The notes beneath the pieces were generated by a model, which did not search any database, was not told where the DNA came from, and was given only the letters and a program-made list of their open reading frames with translations. Positions 1 through 10,135 of a stretch of 64,000 nt of DNA are shown one piece after another. Source of the stretch: Mycogone perniciosa (taxonomy: Eukaryota > Ascomycota > Sordariomycetes > Hypocreales > Hypocreaceae); the NCBI GenBank assembly GCA_025331125.1, contig JAOALB010000105.1:62001-126000 (forward strand), read 5' to 3'. A program made the translations under genes and the position numbers. The first letter of the stretch is position 1; every line of letters begins with the position of its first letter.

Positions 1-515
1 GGGACTGCGAGGCCAAATATGTGCAGCATGAGTTGAAGATGGCCGCTATGTATGCTGATCAAAGATTTTATGATGGGATATGATATGTATTGGTAGGGGA
101 CATTATTTTAAGGATATGGTGGTCGTGGCATGGCAGGTTCACACATTTCCTCTTTTTCCGTTTGTTGGCGTACTTTATGGGACTGGCAAGACAAAGCTAC
201 GAATCTGATGAAATCACATACTGACAAGCATAATGAAACATGAGTGTATTTAGACGAAGGATTGAGTGATTGATTTTCCCCATGTCTCCATCCAGCCGCA
301 TTGGGGTTGCAGTGATCCTAGAACTCCGGAGTTCGTGCATACCCATTTATAAGCGTTAAGCCATGCTAGATATGTAGGGATATCCATATGCGATCCGCCA
401 AGAAAGCGTATCAAACCGGGTACGGTAAATGGTAAATGCCATCAAGTTTTGCCATATTCCTGATGGACAATCTTGGCTCTTCCAGGTTCTTAATCCGACC
501 TTCGTCAACACCACC
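1..515. other. left-edge intergenic region
   Basis: No coding region was recognised here. The sequence is AT-rich with no splice-linked open frames. The last part is the presumed promoter and leader of the carboxypeptidase gene; an in-frame upstream ATG at 429 exists but would put 29 hydrophilic residues before the signal peptide. Confidence 0.5.
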
Positions 516-2261
516 ATGATCATCTCTACTGCCGCCCTCGCAGCGGGCATTCTTGCCTATACCGCTACTGCACAGCTTATGCTGCCTCCGTTCTTCAATA
601 TCAAGAGTGAGCGATCCTCCTCCATCTTCAGGCATGGCGCTGGCGACGCGAAGCAACGGCCCCTCGTTGGCACACAGAGTTCCAATAGTCGCAACACTGG
701 CCTTCCACCATACAAGGCTGGTCAATCTATGCTCATCCAACAAGATAATACGACCTGTGCAACATATGGGGAGTCACAATGGACGGGGACTATTGACGTG
801 ACAGATACGCACCGTCTATTCTTTTGGTTCTTCAATAGCCGAAGCGATCCTGAAAACGACCCCATCGTCATCTGGCTCAACGGCGGACCGGGAAGTTCCT
901 CTATGACCGGCTTGTTCAATGAGATGGGACCCTGCTGGCTCGATCCTGGTGCATATTCTACCATTCCCAATGACTTCGCTTGGAACAACAATGCATCGGT
1001 ACTTTTCATAGACCAACCTGCGGGTGTGGGATTATCCTCTCTGGCTGACGGAGCGGCAATCCCCTCAAATGATCTTGATGGGGCACATGACTTCCAAACG
1101 TTCCTTAACATATTCTTCTCGGAGGTATTCCCTGACAGAGAGCATTTGCCCATTCATGTTGCAGCTGAGTCGTATGGTGGGCACTACGCACCGGTGTATG
1201 TCAATCATATCCTTGAATCTCGGAAATACAACTCCAAGACGGCATTCAGGGGCAATATAACATCAATGATCTTCGTCGATGCTGTAGTCGACTTCACAGC
1301 GCCTGCTATTGGCGCGTATGAGATGCTGTGCAAAGACTTCAGACACGCTGGGCCAATCATTAATGAAACAGCATGCGAGGCTATTCGCCTGAATATCCCG
1401 GAAGCCGAGGCACTGGGTCGCAACTGTGAAATGAGCAATGATGGACATATCTGCTGGGCTATGATTGCGTTTACTGAGGAGACGATTCATCGGTATTACG
1501 GTGAAGAGGTTTTTGCGGGAAGGCGAAATCCCTATAACAGCAAGTCAAAGCTCTACTTTAATCCCCACGATACGTAAATGGTGTAGGTGCTAACATGTGG
1601 CCAAGTCAACCTGCCATGCCCTGATTTTCCCTGGTGTTATGACATAACTAAAGGCAATATCACGGCGTATCTCAACCAGGGGCACATCAAGAAGGCTCTC
1701 GGGTTCCCCTCTTCGTTTACATATGAAAATTTCAACCTGACCATCAACCAAGCCTACGTTTACTCCAGAGTACCATTTCGGCCTACAACTCGCGAGGTCG
1801 CCGCAATCCTGGATGCATACCGGACTCCCGGACTGGGTGACGTCCGGCTGTTGGTGTTACAGGGCAATGCGGACTACGTGCTCAATACACCGGGAAACAT
1901 GTGGGCGTATGACAACCTGCGGTGGAGTGGACAGGCCGATTATCGTATCACGCCTTGGCAGGAACTGCCAGAGGAGGTGGCCACAGCAGGGTTCTGGAAG
2001 GGTACAGATGATGGGAGGCTTGTGTTTGTCGCAGTAGATGGAGCTGGACATATGGTGCCCGGGGATGTGAGAGAGGGGGCTTACAGGATTGCACAAGGAT
2101 GGATGAGGGTGGATGGCGACGATAGGGAACTTTTACAATGCCAACTTTGGTCATGCGGGTTCTATGTAGATAGCGGGCGGAGGTTAAAAAAGAACCTAAA
2201 GAACCGATTGGGAACGGTTCGTCAATGTGGAGGTTCAGCCGAACCTCTGTGCGAAAGCTGA
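516..2261 (+). CDS. secreted serine carboxypeptidase, peptidase family S10
   Basis: Exons 516-1539 and 1606-2261 give 559 residues. The family removes single residues from peptide C-termini at acidic pH, in vacuoles or outside the cell. The start at 516 is chosen because it opens directly into a hydrophobic signal peptide (MIISTAALAAGILAYTATAQ) with CACC before the ATG. Family landmarks seen are LNGGPGSSS (oxyanion region), AESYGGHY (nucleophile Ser, codon at 1170-1172), GNADYVLNTPGN (catalytic Asp) and GAGHMVPGD (catalytic His). The first frame hits a stop at 1575, and no GT-AG intron keeps both the conserved NPY motif and the frame. A GC-AG intron does: donor GCAAGT at 1540, branch GCTAAC, acceptor ending at 1605, giving NPYNINLPCPDFPWCYD. 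The C-terminal 40 residues after the His motif are not recognisable. Confidence 0.85.
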
Positions 2262-2426
2262 GAACTTAATCATACCCCCCACGAATGAGCCGAGGCATCT
2301 TCACCATCGAGCCCTCTATGTGTAAAGGACTGATTTGGAACAAAGACCAGCCTCAATCTCGCCTTCATCTCTGTTAAAATCCGTGACAACCACTTGAATC
2401 GCCTTGATCTACTTCAGCCCGTCATT

Positions 2427-3191
2427 ATGGCACTCGGCTCGGTGATCGCTCTCTGGGAGCACTTCGTTGTAACATACGATCCTCACACCATCGACTTCAT
2501 CGGTACCATCATCGTCCAACTCATCTTCTGGTGGCTCCCATGCATCTTATTTGCCTCTCTCGACTCAATAGCCCCGTCCTTCTCTGAGAAGCACAAAATC
2601 CAGCCCGCCCCGAAACAGCCCACACGAAGCGACATCTTTCACGCCGTCCTCATCTCTATCCGCAACCAACTCATCACCCACGCCCTCCACTTAGGCCAAG
2701 CATACATCGCCTACTCCAAGGGTCTTCCCCCCAGCCTCAGAGTCGAAGCCAAGCTTCCTTCTCTAGGCGAATTCGCACAAGACTTCCTCATTTGCGTCGT
2801 CGCCCGCGAAGCCCTGTTCTACTACGCCCATCGGCTCTTCCACTGGCGACCCTTATACCGACGCATCCACAAAACTCACCACAAGTTTACTGCACCGGTT
2901 GCGTTCGCATCGCAGTACGCCCATCCGGTGGAACATATCGTTGCTAACACGCTGCCTATTGCTCTGCCGCCGTCGCTGCTGCATACGCATGTGGTGACCA
3001 TGTGGGCGTTTCTGGCGTGGCAGCTGACTGAGACGTCGACGGTGCACAGCGGTTACGATTTCTTCTACGGGGCTGCAAGGATCCATGATCGGCATCATGA
3101 GAGGTTTGATGTATATTTTGGGGGCATTGGATTGTTGGATTGGGTGCATGGGACGGATGAGAAGGGAGATGGGAGGAAGAAGCTGGACTAA
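2427..3191 (+). CDS. fatty acid hydroxylase / sterol desaturase superfamily membrane protein
   Basis: A single exon encodes 254 residues; ATG 2427 is the first ATG of the open frame. The di-iron histidine motifs of the superfamily are all present: HRLFH at 135-139, HKTHH at 148-152 and HDRHH at 220-224, with hydrophobic segments near 23-45 and 175-200. Family members (C-4 methyl sterol oxidase, C-5 sterol desaturase, sphingolipid hydroxylases) sit in the ER and use O2 on lipid substrates. The protein is a little shorter than typical Erg25 or Erg3, and its substrate cannot be assigned. It starts 166 bp after the carboxypeptidase on the same strand; nothing suggests they are functionally linked. 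Confidence 0.85.
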   Translation: MALGSVIALWEHFVVTYDPHTIDFIGTIIVQLIFWWLPCILFASLDSIAPSFSEKHKIQPAPKQPTRSDIFHAVLISIRNQLITHALHLGQAYIAYSKGLPPSLRVEAKLPSLGEFAQDFLICVVAREALFYYAHRLFHWRPLYRRIHKTHHKFTAPVAFASQYAHPVEHIVANTLPIALPPSLLHTHVVTMWAFLAWQLTETSTVHSGYDFFYGAARIHDRHHERFDVYFGGIGLLDWVHGTDEKGDGRKKLD

Positions 3192-3771
3192 AAGACTTTA
3201 CAATAATAAAACTTGAGGAAATGCGATGAAAGAAAAACACTTCGTAATCACATAAATCATCTAACTGCAATCTTAAAAACCACATGAAGAGTATTCCCTT
3301 ATGCCTCTCTCGCACACATGTCCCCCTCCCTCTGTTGAGTAGTATCATCCCGTTCCATCACCTCCAATCATAAGAAAATCCTTCCCCCGAAAACGAAAGA
3401 GCAAAGTCCAGCAAGAGCATGGTATAGCGCAAGAGTTCAACTCTGACGGCTCCCTCCGACTGTCTTGTCTTACCATGTACGGAACCCATCAGTCGACGTG
3501 CCGAGTCAGAGTATGAACCTCTAGAAAATGAGAGACCCTGAATGTCATGCTTTCATTACCATCAGCTTTCCAATCGGGTCATGCGCCCAGGAGCCCGCAC
3601 TGTACTTTGTCACTTCTCAAATGCCTGCATATTGGTGGGGTGTAGATTGATTCCATGCTCTTTCGTTTGTGTTGCCCGAATCGGGGTCAGTATTCAGCTT
3701 ATTCCAACGACTTCAATCCAACAGGGAGGGTACATCATTGCAACTGGGCAGGCAAGGGAAAACGAGTGCCA
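3192..3771. other. intergenic, no gene seen
   Basis: Downstream region of the hydroxylase gene. Open frames here are short, lack homology to anything I recognise, and lack splice-supported extensions. Confidence 0.4.
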
Positions 3772-4365
3772 TCAACATTCCAACTTCACTGTGATCTGTG
3801 TTGTCACCTGTAGGGATGGTCTATTCTCGTGGTTAAACCTTTCAGCAGGTTGCAGCACGTCCAGAACGACGTGCGAGATGATGGTTGAAGACCCGTCTGA
3901 TCCAGTGCCTGGGTTAGAATTATCATCATTGGATGATTGTTCAGCTATCGGAGAAACAAAATCTAGCATGGGAGTATCTTCCTCCTTCTCCGTGGTAATA
4001 TCACAGTTCTTGGGACCATCATCTGACGTCTGGCTCGTGAGACAATGTCTTCCCGTCTCCTCCACGGCATCAACATCCATGGGGTCACCACTATCTGATG
4101 CTCCGTTCGTGGAATCACCATCTATCTTCTTCACGGTATCAACATCCATGGGATCACCACTATCTGATGCTCCGTTCGTGGAATCATCATCTATCTTCTT
4201 CACGGTATCAACATCCATGGGGTCACCACTATCTGATGCTCCGTTCGTGAAATCATCAACTGACGTTTCGCCTGCAAGGTTATCACTGTGCATCCGCTCC
4301 ATGCGTGTATTATAGGTAGATATGGAGCTCGAATTTCCGTCCTCGCTATTTTGTTGGGCCATCAT
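3772..4365 (-). CDS. hypothetical acidic repeat protein (doubtful)
   Basis: The longest frame from an ATG (two consecutive Met codons at 4365-4360) encodes 197 residues rich in Ser, Asp, Asn and Thr. Its centre is three 23-residue repeats containing the core GASDSGDPMDVDTVKKID. The frame stays open another 28 codons upstream and that stretch is hydrophobic, so an earlier exon or a membrane anchor is possible. The opposite strand is also open across the repeats because the 69-bp repeat has no stop there, so coding is not proven. Composition (acidic, low complexity, no aromatic core) is more protein-like on the minus strand. No function can be given. Confidence 0.3.
   Translation of the reverse strand: MMAQQNSEDGNSSSISTYNTRMERMHSDNLAGETSVDDFTNGASDSGDPMDVDTVKKIDDDSTNGASDSGDPMDVDTVKKIDGDSTNGASDSGDPMDVDAVEETGRHCLTSQTSDDGPKNCDITTEKEEDTPMLDFVSPIAEQSSNDDNSNPGTGSDGSSTIISHVVLDVLQPAERFNHENRPSLQVTTQITVKLEC
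4063..4260. repeat. 69-bp tandem repeat, about three copies
   Basis: The word CAACATCCATGG recurs at 4071, 4140 and 4209, an exact 69-bp period. The copies differ by only a few substitutions. The period is a multiple of three, so copy-number change would preserve a reading frame. Confidence 0.9.
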
Positions 4366-5439
4366 AGCACTGTATACAACCAACAACACGTTCAATGTAA
4401 GGGCAGTCCACGCTCGTAGAAGGACTGCCAAGGCTAATCTATGTTGCAAATAATAAAATCGTCGGAGCGAAACCTAATCGAACGCGTAGATCGCTAGTCT
4501 CCCTAACTACTAAGTACTACAACTCAGCACTGTCCTCATAACATGGAAGAGTGTAGATGGTAGACAGTGAAACAAGGACATGATGAAGATAAACTATGAA
4601 GACAAACAATGACTTACCCAAGATCATGTAAAGTAGCAAATGGTCTTCTAAGGCTAGCCTTGAAGATGTACTGACTAAGAAAAAGAGGAGGAGAAGAGGA
4701 GGCAAAAGGGAAGAGAAGAAGGGAGGGGGGAACACGCGGGTATACCCCTCTTGGACGCGTCAGACGTGTAAAGGCCTCTTGGTAAAGTACCTTGTACCCA
4801 AGAATTCCATTAGTTTCGGAAGAATTTTAGGCTACGTTGAATAGGTATGTTAAGTTGTCTTGCTGGCCTTATCCTAAAAAGGCTACACATTGTTGCCTAA
4901 AAAGGGAATATAGAAAAATTTCATGAGAATACCCAGCTACGGAGTACAAGGTCGTCAATTATTGCTCCGCCGTGTATTTAGAGAGGATGGGATCACTTTG
5001 TTTTAGTACCTACGGAGTAGTATTGGTTTGCGGGGGGTTAGTGAATCGCGGCCCGCCATTTAGCGCTGAACCACCCTTACCAACTCCATAATATTCTCTG
5101 CAAGACTCAAGCACAGACAGGATGTTGGGTCCATACCTCTGCAATCGCTCAATGAATGATAATACTTCCGATGGATTTTCTGGCAAATCAAGTGTGTGTT
5201 TTTCTGGTCAATCGGAGCCTCAAAAAAAGATACACCCTTCATAAGAACACACAGGTGAAGGGGGAACACCCAGGAGGAGTTAATTAATTTAATAAACCTC
5301 AACTGGTGTCTTTCATGATCTCTCCCCAACCCATAGCCTGAAGCTTCCTCCATGCACTTATCGTGACGTGTTAGCAGTAAAAACAATACACCATCCCTGC
5401 AGACAAAATACATAAAATGTCTAGAGCTTCACTTCCAAT
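4366..5439. other. intergenic, no gene seen
   Basis: No supported gene. The region contains a purine-rich tract near 4680-4735 and two exact copies of the dispersed motif TACGGAGTA at 4938 and 5011. Confidence 0.4.
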
Positions 5440-6422
5440 TTATGGCAGCGTGTAGCCACCATCAATGACTAGGTTGGCCCCTGGAATTGATCGTTAGAGG
5501 GGTATTCATGTGATAGCAAATGAGAAAACAAACCGGTCATGTAGCTGCTCGCTTCACTTGCTAGGAATACATAAATGCCCTTCAATTCTGCTGGCTCGCA
5601 GAGACGGGCTCCCGGAATCATGGAAAACCACTTGTTGCGCCACTCCTCAGGGTGAACCGAGAGCACTGCTATATGTTAGTAAAGGAACAAGGCTCACCTA
5701 GACAGTTACCTTACTATCAGTTGCAATAAAACCCTTCAGGTTTCAGCTTTCACGTCCATTTCCGATACCGAAGAAGGGAAACTCACTGGGGAAACGCAGT
5801 TCACTCGAGCAAAGTCAACCCACTCAACCGACAACGACTTTGCAAGATGAACAAGACCCGCTTTACTGGCGTTGTAAGCGGCCTGTCTTTGTGGGACATT
5901 GACCAAAATGGCCGAAACGGAAGCTGTGAAGATGATGTTTCCCGGTCCCTTTCCGTCTTTCCACTGCTTCTCTATCACTTTCGCCGCAGCCTGGGCAGTC
6001 CAGAATGCGCCATGGAAGTTGACATCGAGAATCTTGCGGAACTTGTCTTCCGGATAGTCAATTGCGGGAATGTGGTCTGCGATGCCGGCATTTGCCACAA
6101 CAATGTCAAGTTTGCTATACCCAAGCCCCTCTGCGGCCAGTTCGACGGTTTTCAGAACTTCCTCCCGGTTCCTCACATCGCACTTGTAAGTCTTGATAAG
6201 GACCCCGCCATTTGCAGCGGAAATCTGAGCGGCGATGGCCTCAGCTTCTGCCGGGGGTGTGCTCGTGTAAGTGATGGCCACTCTGGCACCGGCCTCAGCA
6301 AGACCACGGGCGACTTCCAGACCAATTCCTCGACAACCACCGGTTACCAGTGCCGCCTTTCCAACGAGGCGGAATTGCGACAACACCGGCACAGAGGGAT
6401 CGGGATGGTGATGGAGGACCAT
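5440..6422 (-). CDS. short-chain dehydrogenase/reductase (ketose/polyol type)
   Basis: Four exons read 6422-5787, 5733-5715, 5668-5534 and 5480-5440, giving 276 residues. Introns are 53, 46 and 53 bp; the second and third have clear CTAAC branch sites. Exon 2 is only 19 nt. The acceptor of exon 3 could be TAG at 5669 or CAG at 5666 (one residue difference). Classical SDR features are TGGCRGIG (27-34, NAD(P) binding), NAG (111-113), catalytic Ser in TASVS, Tyr183 and Lys187 (YNASK), and a C-terminal end TGANLVIDGGYTLP. The closest remembered relatives are fungal sorbose/xylulose reductases and mannitol dehydrogenases, which interconvert ketoses and polyols. It lies beside a zinc polyol dehydrogenase on the same strand, which supports a sugar-alcohol role. 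The exact substrate is unknown. Confidence 0.85.
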
Positions 6423-7289
6423 GGCTTCTGTTTGTGGTATTTTGGACGGGATGTGGAATCAACGTATTGTAATCCAGAGTCAAAATACGATGGCTTTCCA
6501 GTTTCTATTTACAGCGTCTTCCCGTTTGGACATGAATTCATATAGGATTGCCGTGATCCACACGTGCGGAGAGCTCCTCTCCAATGTGGGGAGATGGCGC
6601 TTGGGGTGATGTTGTGCCGTTGTGGAGCTTCGGAAGACAGTCACCCTCGGGCCTCCTACTTGGAATCCTCCAGTCAACATTCGGCTGTCAGAAATCCGGT
6701 ATGCTATTACAATAGTGCCACATAGGGCAACCGATATAGATGGTCGGAATCAATGTTTTGGAGCACATGACTCGAGTCTTAGTGGCCATCTTACAAGCAT
6801 ACGAATCGCAATGATGGAAGGGATGTGGGCCTGTGATTGACCGACTATGATTCACATTTCATCCCCCAATATCTGTTTCATGTATGATCATTGAGACTAG
6901 AAGACATATCGCATAGTGGTTTTGACTTGGAAGAAGTTCTGGTTCGAGCTGATGAGAGACTGCATGACGTCCGCCACATCTACCCACGAACAAATGAAGT
7001 GTTTGGGGGTTTATTATTCTAGATTTATCCGACAGTCACACAAAATAGTAAACAGGATGAACTGAATATAGAGAATAAACCAAGATAGCAGTAATCTCAG
7101 CTACCCTTGAGACCTTCAGCCGTCTAGCAGGCTTTTTGAGATCAACTGGGAATACGAAAGGTGCATAACGAAGGTGAAAGGGAACAAAATTCAAGTTGAT
7201 GTTTTTTATGAAAATAATAACCAGAGTTGCACTAGTTTACACGGAAACATGTATTGACGCCTATCTCCAAATTTATATAACACCTAATT
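6423..7289. other. intergenic, no gene seen
   Basis: This holds the upstream region of the SDR gene and the downstream region of the polyol dehydrogenase gene. No frame with splice support or recognisable motifs was found. Confidence 0.4.
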
Positions 7290-8572
7290 CTACACAACTC
7301 CCTGGATGACAACTTTAAGCACATTTTCCTGTCCCTGCTTGACCAACTCAAACGCATCAAGGGCTTCTTCGAACTTGAATCTGTGTGTAATGAGCTTGCG
7401 AGGATTGACCTTTCCTGATGCAACCAGAGCCACGGCATCGGGATAGCAGCCGGTGGTGTAACGAATCGATCCTTTCACAATGAGACCTCGAATGCAGGCT
7501 GTCGTGATCGGGAACACCACATTCTATAGGTTCCCAGTTAGCGATACTCAAAGCTCGCTTGGATAAGATGGGGGGAGGGAAAAGAAAACTCACCTCTTTG
7601 CCCATGCCGGCCTGGACATAGACGCCACCTTTCTTCGTAGCAAAGATACCAGCTTGGATGCATGATTCCGCGCCAGTGCACTCGAGCACTACATCGAATC
7701 CGTCACCCAGTCCGTACTCAGCGACAATCTTCTCGCCAAATACTCGTGAAAGGTCGACTGGGTCAACCCCTTCCTTGGGTGCAAGTTGAGACCGATCAAC
7801 AACGTGCACCCCATCAGCCGCAAAGTCCTTCGCAAATGCTGCCCGTGATTGGGAAAGGTCAACACCAACAACTTTGCTCGCGCCGTATGCTTTGGCGACG
7901 GCCTGGCACAACACGCCGATCGGTCCACAACCGAGGACGAGGACATTTTGACCACCGCGCAGCTCAGCTACCTTGCAGATCTGAACAGCGACTGACACAG
8001 GCTCGACAAGAGCACCGTCTTCAGCATTCAGATGCGAGGGGAGAGGGTAGCAGTAATCGCCAGCAACGATGTAGTACTTCTGAAGCGTACCGTCCCAGGG
8101 AGGAGTGGCCGCGAAGACAGTATCCGCACAGAAGTTATAGGCTCCAGAGCGACAGTAGTCGCAGCTATATTTCATGTAAGTCAGTCCCCTCATATGAACA
8201 TACATGTGGGCGAATTGAACTCACTGTCGGCAGGGCACACCAGGCTCGATAGCGACACGATCGCCAACCTTGACATTCTTCACCTTGCTGCCGACTTCGA
8301 CAACAGTCCCGGCGCTCTCATGGCCCAATACGATGGGGCTCTCGAGGACGAAATCTCCGATACGCCCGCGTTGCCAATAGTGGACATCACTGCCACAAAT
8401 GCCCGTCTGTTCTATGTGCACACGCACGTCATACTCATCCCGCAGCTTTGGCACCTCCCTGTTCTCAAACGAGACATTCTTGATGGAGTGAAGGACAAAT
8501 GCAGGGTTCTAGCTATTGCGTCAGTAGCCGGACATCAAGGTGGTTTCCGCACACACTTACAATTTCAGCCAT
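7290..8572 (-). CDS. zinc-dependent polyol dehydrogenase (sorbitol/xylitol dehydrogenase family)
   Basis: Four exons, 8572-8561, 8508-8225, 8164-7594 and 7523-7290, encode 366 residues, the usual family length. The first exon is 12 nt (M-A-E-I) ending at a perfect GTAAGT donor. Catalytic zinc ligands are Cys42 and His67-Glu68 (GHESAG), and Glu153. The structural zinc quartet Cys97, Cys100, Cys103 and Cys111 is complete. The Rossmann motif LGCGPIG lies near 176-182. The family oxidises a polyol at C2 to a ketose with NAD+ (sorbitol to fructose, xylitol to xylulose). WQRGRIGDFVL and AATPPWDGTL place it nearer xylitol/sorbitol dehydrogenases than arabinitol dehydrogenase. It is divergent from the kinase-like gene across 385 bp, so both may share control. 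Confidence 0.9.
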
Positions 8573-8957
8573 GGTTAAATATAGCAGCTATCCAAAGTGT
8601 GTTGCAATGATACAGACCCTTTTCTCTGCTGTACCTGTTCTCGCAGTAGGTAATATAGTAATGTTGCGGGGCTTAAGTCCGCCTCTCGCTCTTACAACAT
8701 ACGCAAGGAAGACAGTCACCCGGATGAGAGATGGAATGCCCGATTCGAACACAGCAGTGGAGTGTCAGTGTGCGGATAACCCTCATACTCGAAATTCAGT
8801 TCGGAGCACTGTCCCCCGATCGGACCGGAAGGACCGTGTACATATAATACTGTCCGAAGAGTCGAGCTGTACTCGTAATGTCTGGCCTCGCATACTACCA
8901 TTGATTGCATCCCCACACCATCCTTGACCCAGTCTCATCCTCCCCGCATCTGGACGA
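8573..8957. promoter_or_regulatory. divergent promoter between polyol dehydrogenase and kinase genes
   Basis: This 385-bp interval separates two start codons pointing away from each other. GCGGGG at 8666-8671 matches the SYGGRG consensus of the carbon-catabolite repressor CreA, which would fit repression on glucose. One six-base match is weak evidence. No unambiguous TATA box was identified. Confidence 0.5.
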
Positions 8958-9683
8958 ATGGAGTACACATACAGATCTCTCGCGGAGCGAGTCATCCAGA
9001 AATGGGCTGAGAAAAAAGCGGAGGCGGCGCAGACCTCCGGACCGGATCGCCTGCGCCCTACGCCTCGTCTTCTGATCGCATTGGCGGGCCCTCCAGGCTG
9101 TGGAAAGACGACTATTGCCACTCGTGTCGTTGAAATCGTCAACTCGTGGCCGTCCAGCCGACCAAAGACACTAGCCATCTCGGCAGACGGTTTCCACCTC
9201 CCCCTCGCCACGTTGAGGAGCCTGCCGAACGCTACAGAAGCCATCGCCCGTCGTGGAGCGCCATGGACTTTTGATGGCCAGGGGGTGGTAGACTTGACCC
9301 TAGATCTGAGAAGCAACGCGGGTCTTCTACCGGTCCTGGCTCCTACATTCGACCACGCAGTCAAGGATCCTGTGGCGGGTGCACTACAGGTGGGTGCAGA
9401 CGTGGAAATCTGTATCCTGGAAGGCAACTATCTCCTTTGCGATGAAGAGCCATGGCAAGCCATTTCTGAGCTTGTTGATGACAGATGGTTGGTTCATGTG
9501 GAACCTGAACTGGCCCTGGCGAGAATAGCGTCACGGCATTTAGCGGCGGGCATTGAGCCGACTATGGACAAGGCTTTGCATAGGGCTAGAACCAACGACT
9601 TGACTAATGGGGAATTTGTAATGGTCAAGAGCCAGGGAAGACATGATGTGTTAGTGGAGAGTGTAGAAGATGAGAAGTTCTGA
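8958..9683 (+). CDS. P-loop kinase of the uridine kinase / FrcK / YFH7-like family
   Basis: A single exon encodes 241 residues. The Walker A motif GPPGCGKT is at 44-51, SADGFHLP at 75-82 and ARRGAPWTFD at 97-106, followed by a late EGNYLL. The DGFH and RRGAP-TFD blocks are those of the phosphoribulokinase/uridine kinase/pantothenate kinase superfamily branch that includes bacterial FrcK (encoded with a fructose ABC importer) and yeast YFH7. The neighbourhood is two SDRs, a polyol dehydrogenase and a sugar porter, so a role phosphorylating a ketose made by the dehydrogenase is a reasonable inference. It is not shown by sequence alone; nucleoside or other small-molecule kinase activity is the alternative. 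The start at 8958 is the only ATG ahead of the P-loop. Confidence 0.8.
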   Translation: MEYTYRSLAERVIQKWAEKKAEAAQTSGPDRLRPTPRLLIALAGPPGCGKTTIATRVVEIVNSWPSSRPKTLAISADGFHLPLATLRSLPNATEAIARRGAPWTFDGQGVVDLTLDLRSNAGLLPVLAPTFDHAVKDPVAGALQVGADVEICILEGNYLLCDEEPWQAISELVDDRWLVHVEPELALARIASRHLAAGIEPTMDKALHRARTNDLTNGEFVMVKSQGRHDVLVESVEDEKF

Positions 9684-10135
9684 ATGGAATCCTGCTGGAC
9701 AATCCTTTGTCACTGTCCAAAAGCAAATGAATGCCAAACCACGTGTCTTGAAGCACGCTTTTTTTCCTGAATAGTGCAGTGTGATCATATTACGGCGTAC
9801 GTGGACACGCTCAATCTACTAGTTAATGGTCGAGCGGTAGTGTCTGTCCGTTGCAGAGGGTCAACGGACACCGTTTCCGGGGTCTTGACTCGAGATAATG
9901 ACTCGAGGCTAAGCGGCTTTCTTTCAACACATCTGTGGAGAGAAGGGCTGCACTAAGCGCTCGGGAATACGAGGTTATTGACTGGACTCTTGCATGAGCA
10001 GTATCATTATTTGAAGTTATTTTATTACGGCCTTCTGCATGTCTTTGCTAAAAGATTGAAGCACAACAACTGATCTAAAGAATCTTCTTACTTACAGACA
10101 TCATTCCACCAATCTCATTACCTTTATAGAACATC
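9684..10135. other. intergenic between kinase and second SDR
   Basis: The 452-bp spacer is the presumed promoter of the downstream SDR gene. No gene seen. It contains an imperfect repeat of ACTCGAG near 9888 and 9900. Confidence 0.4.

Noticed and set aside
1575..1586. Carboxypeptidase gene taken as a pseudogene because of a stop at 1575
   Set aside because: A GC-AG intron, 1540-1605, restores a continuous, family-like reading frame, so disruption is not needed.
3542..4315. Plus-strand 257-codon frame over the 69-bp repeats
   Set aside because: It mirrors the repeat on the other strand, is Ser/Cys-rich and irregular, and has no recognisable motif; the minus-strand reading is more protein-like, though also doubtful.
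7662..8610. Long plus-strand frames across the polyol dehydrogenase
   Set aside because: They are antisense shadows of a gene with complete zinc and Rossmann motifs on the minus strand.
8748..8766. tRNA-like T-loop (GATTCGAAC on plus strand)
   Set aside because: The flanking bases do not pair as a T-arm stem and no anticodon or acceptor arm can be drawn.
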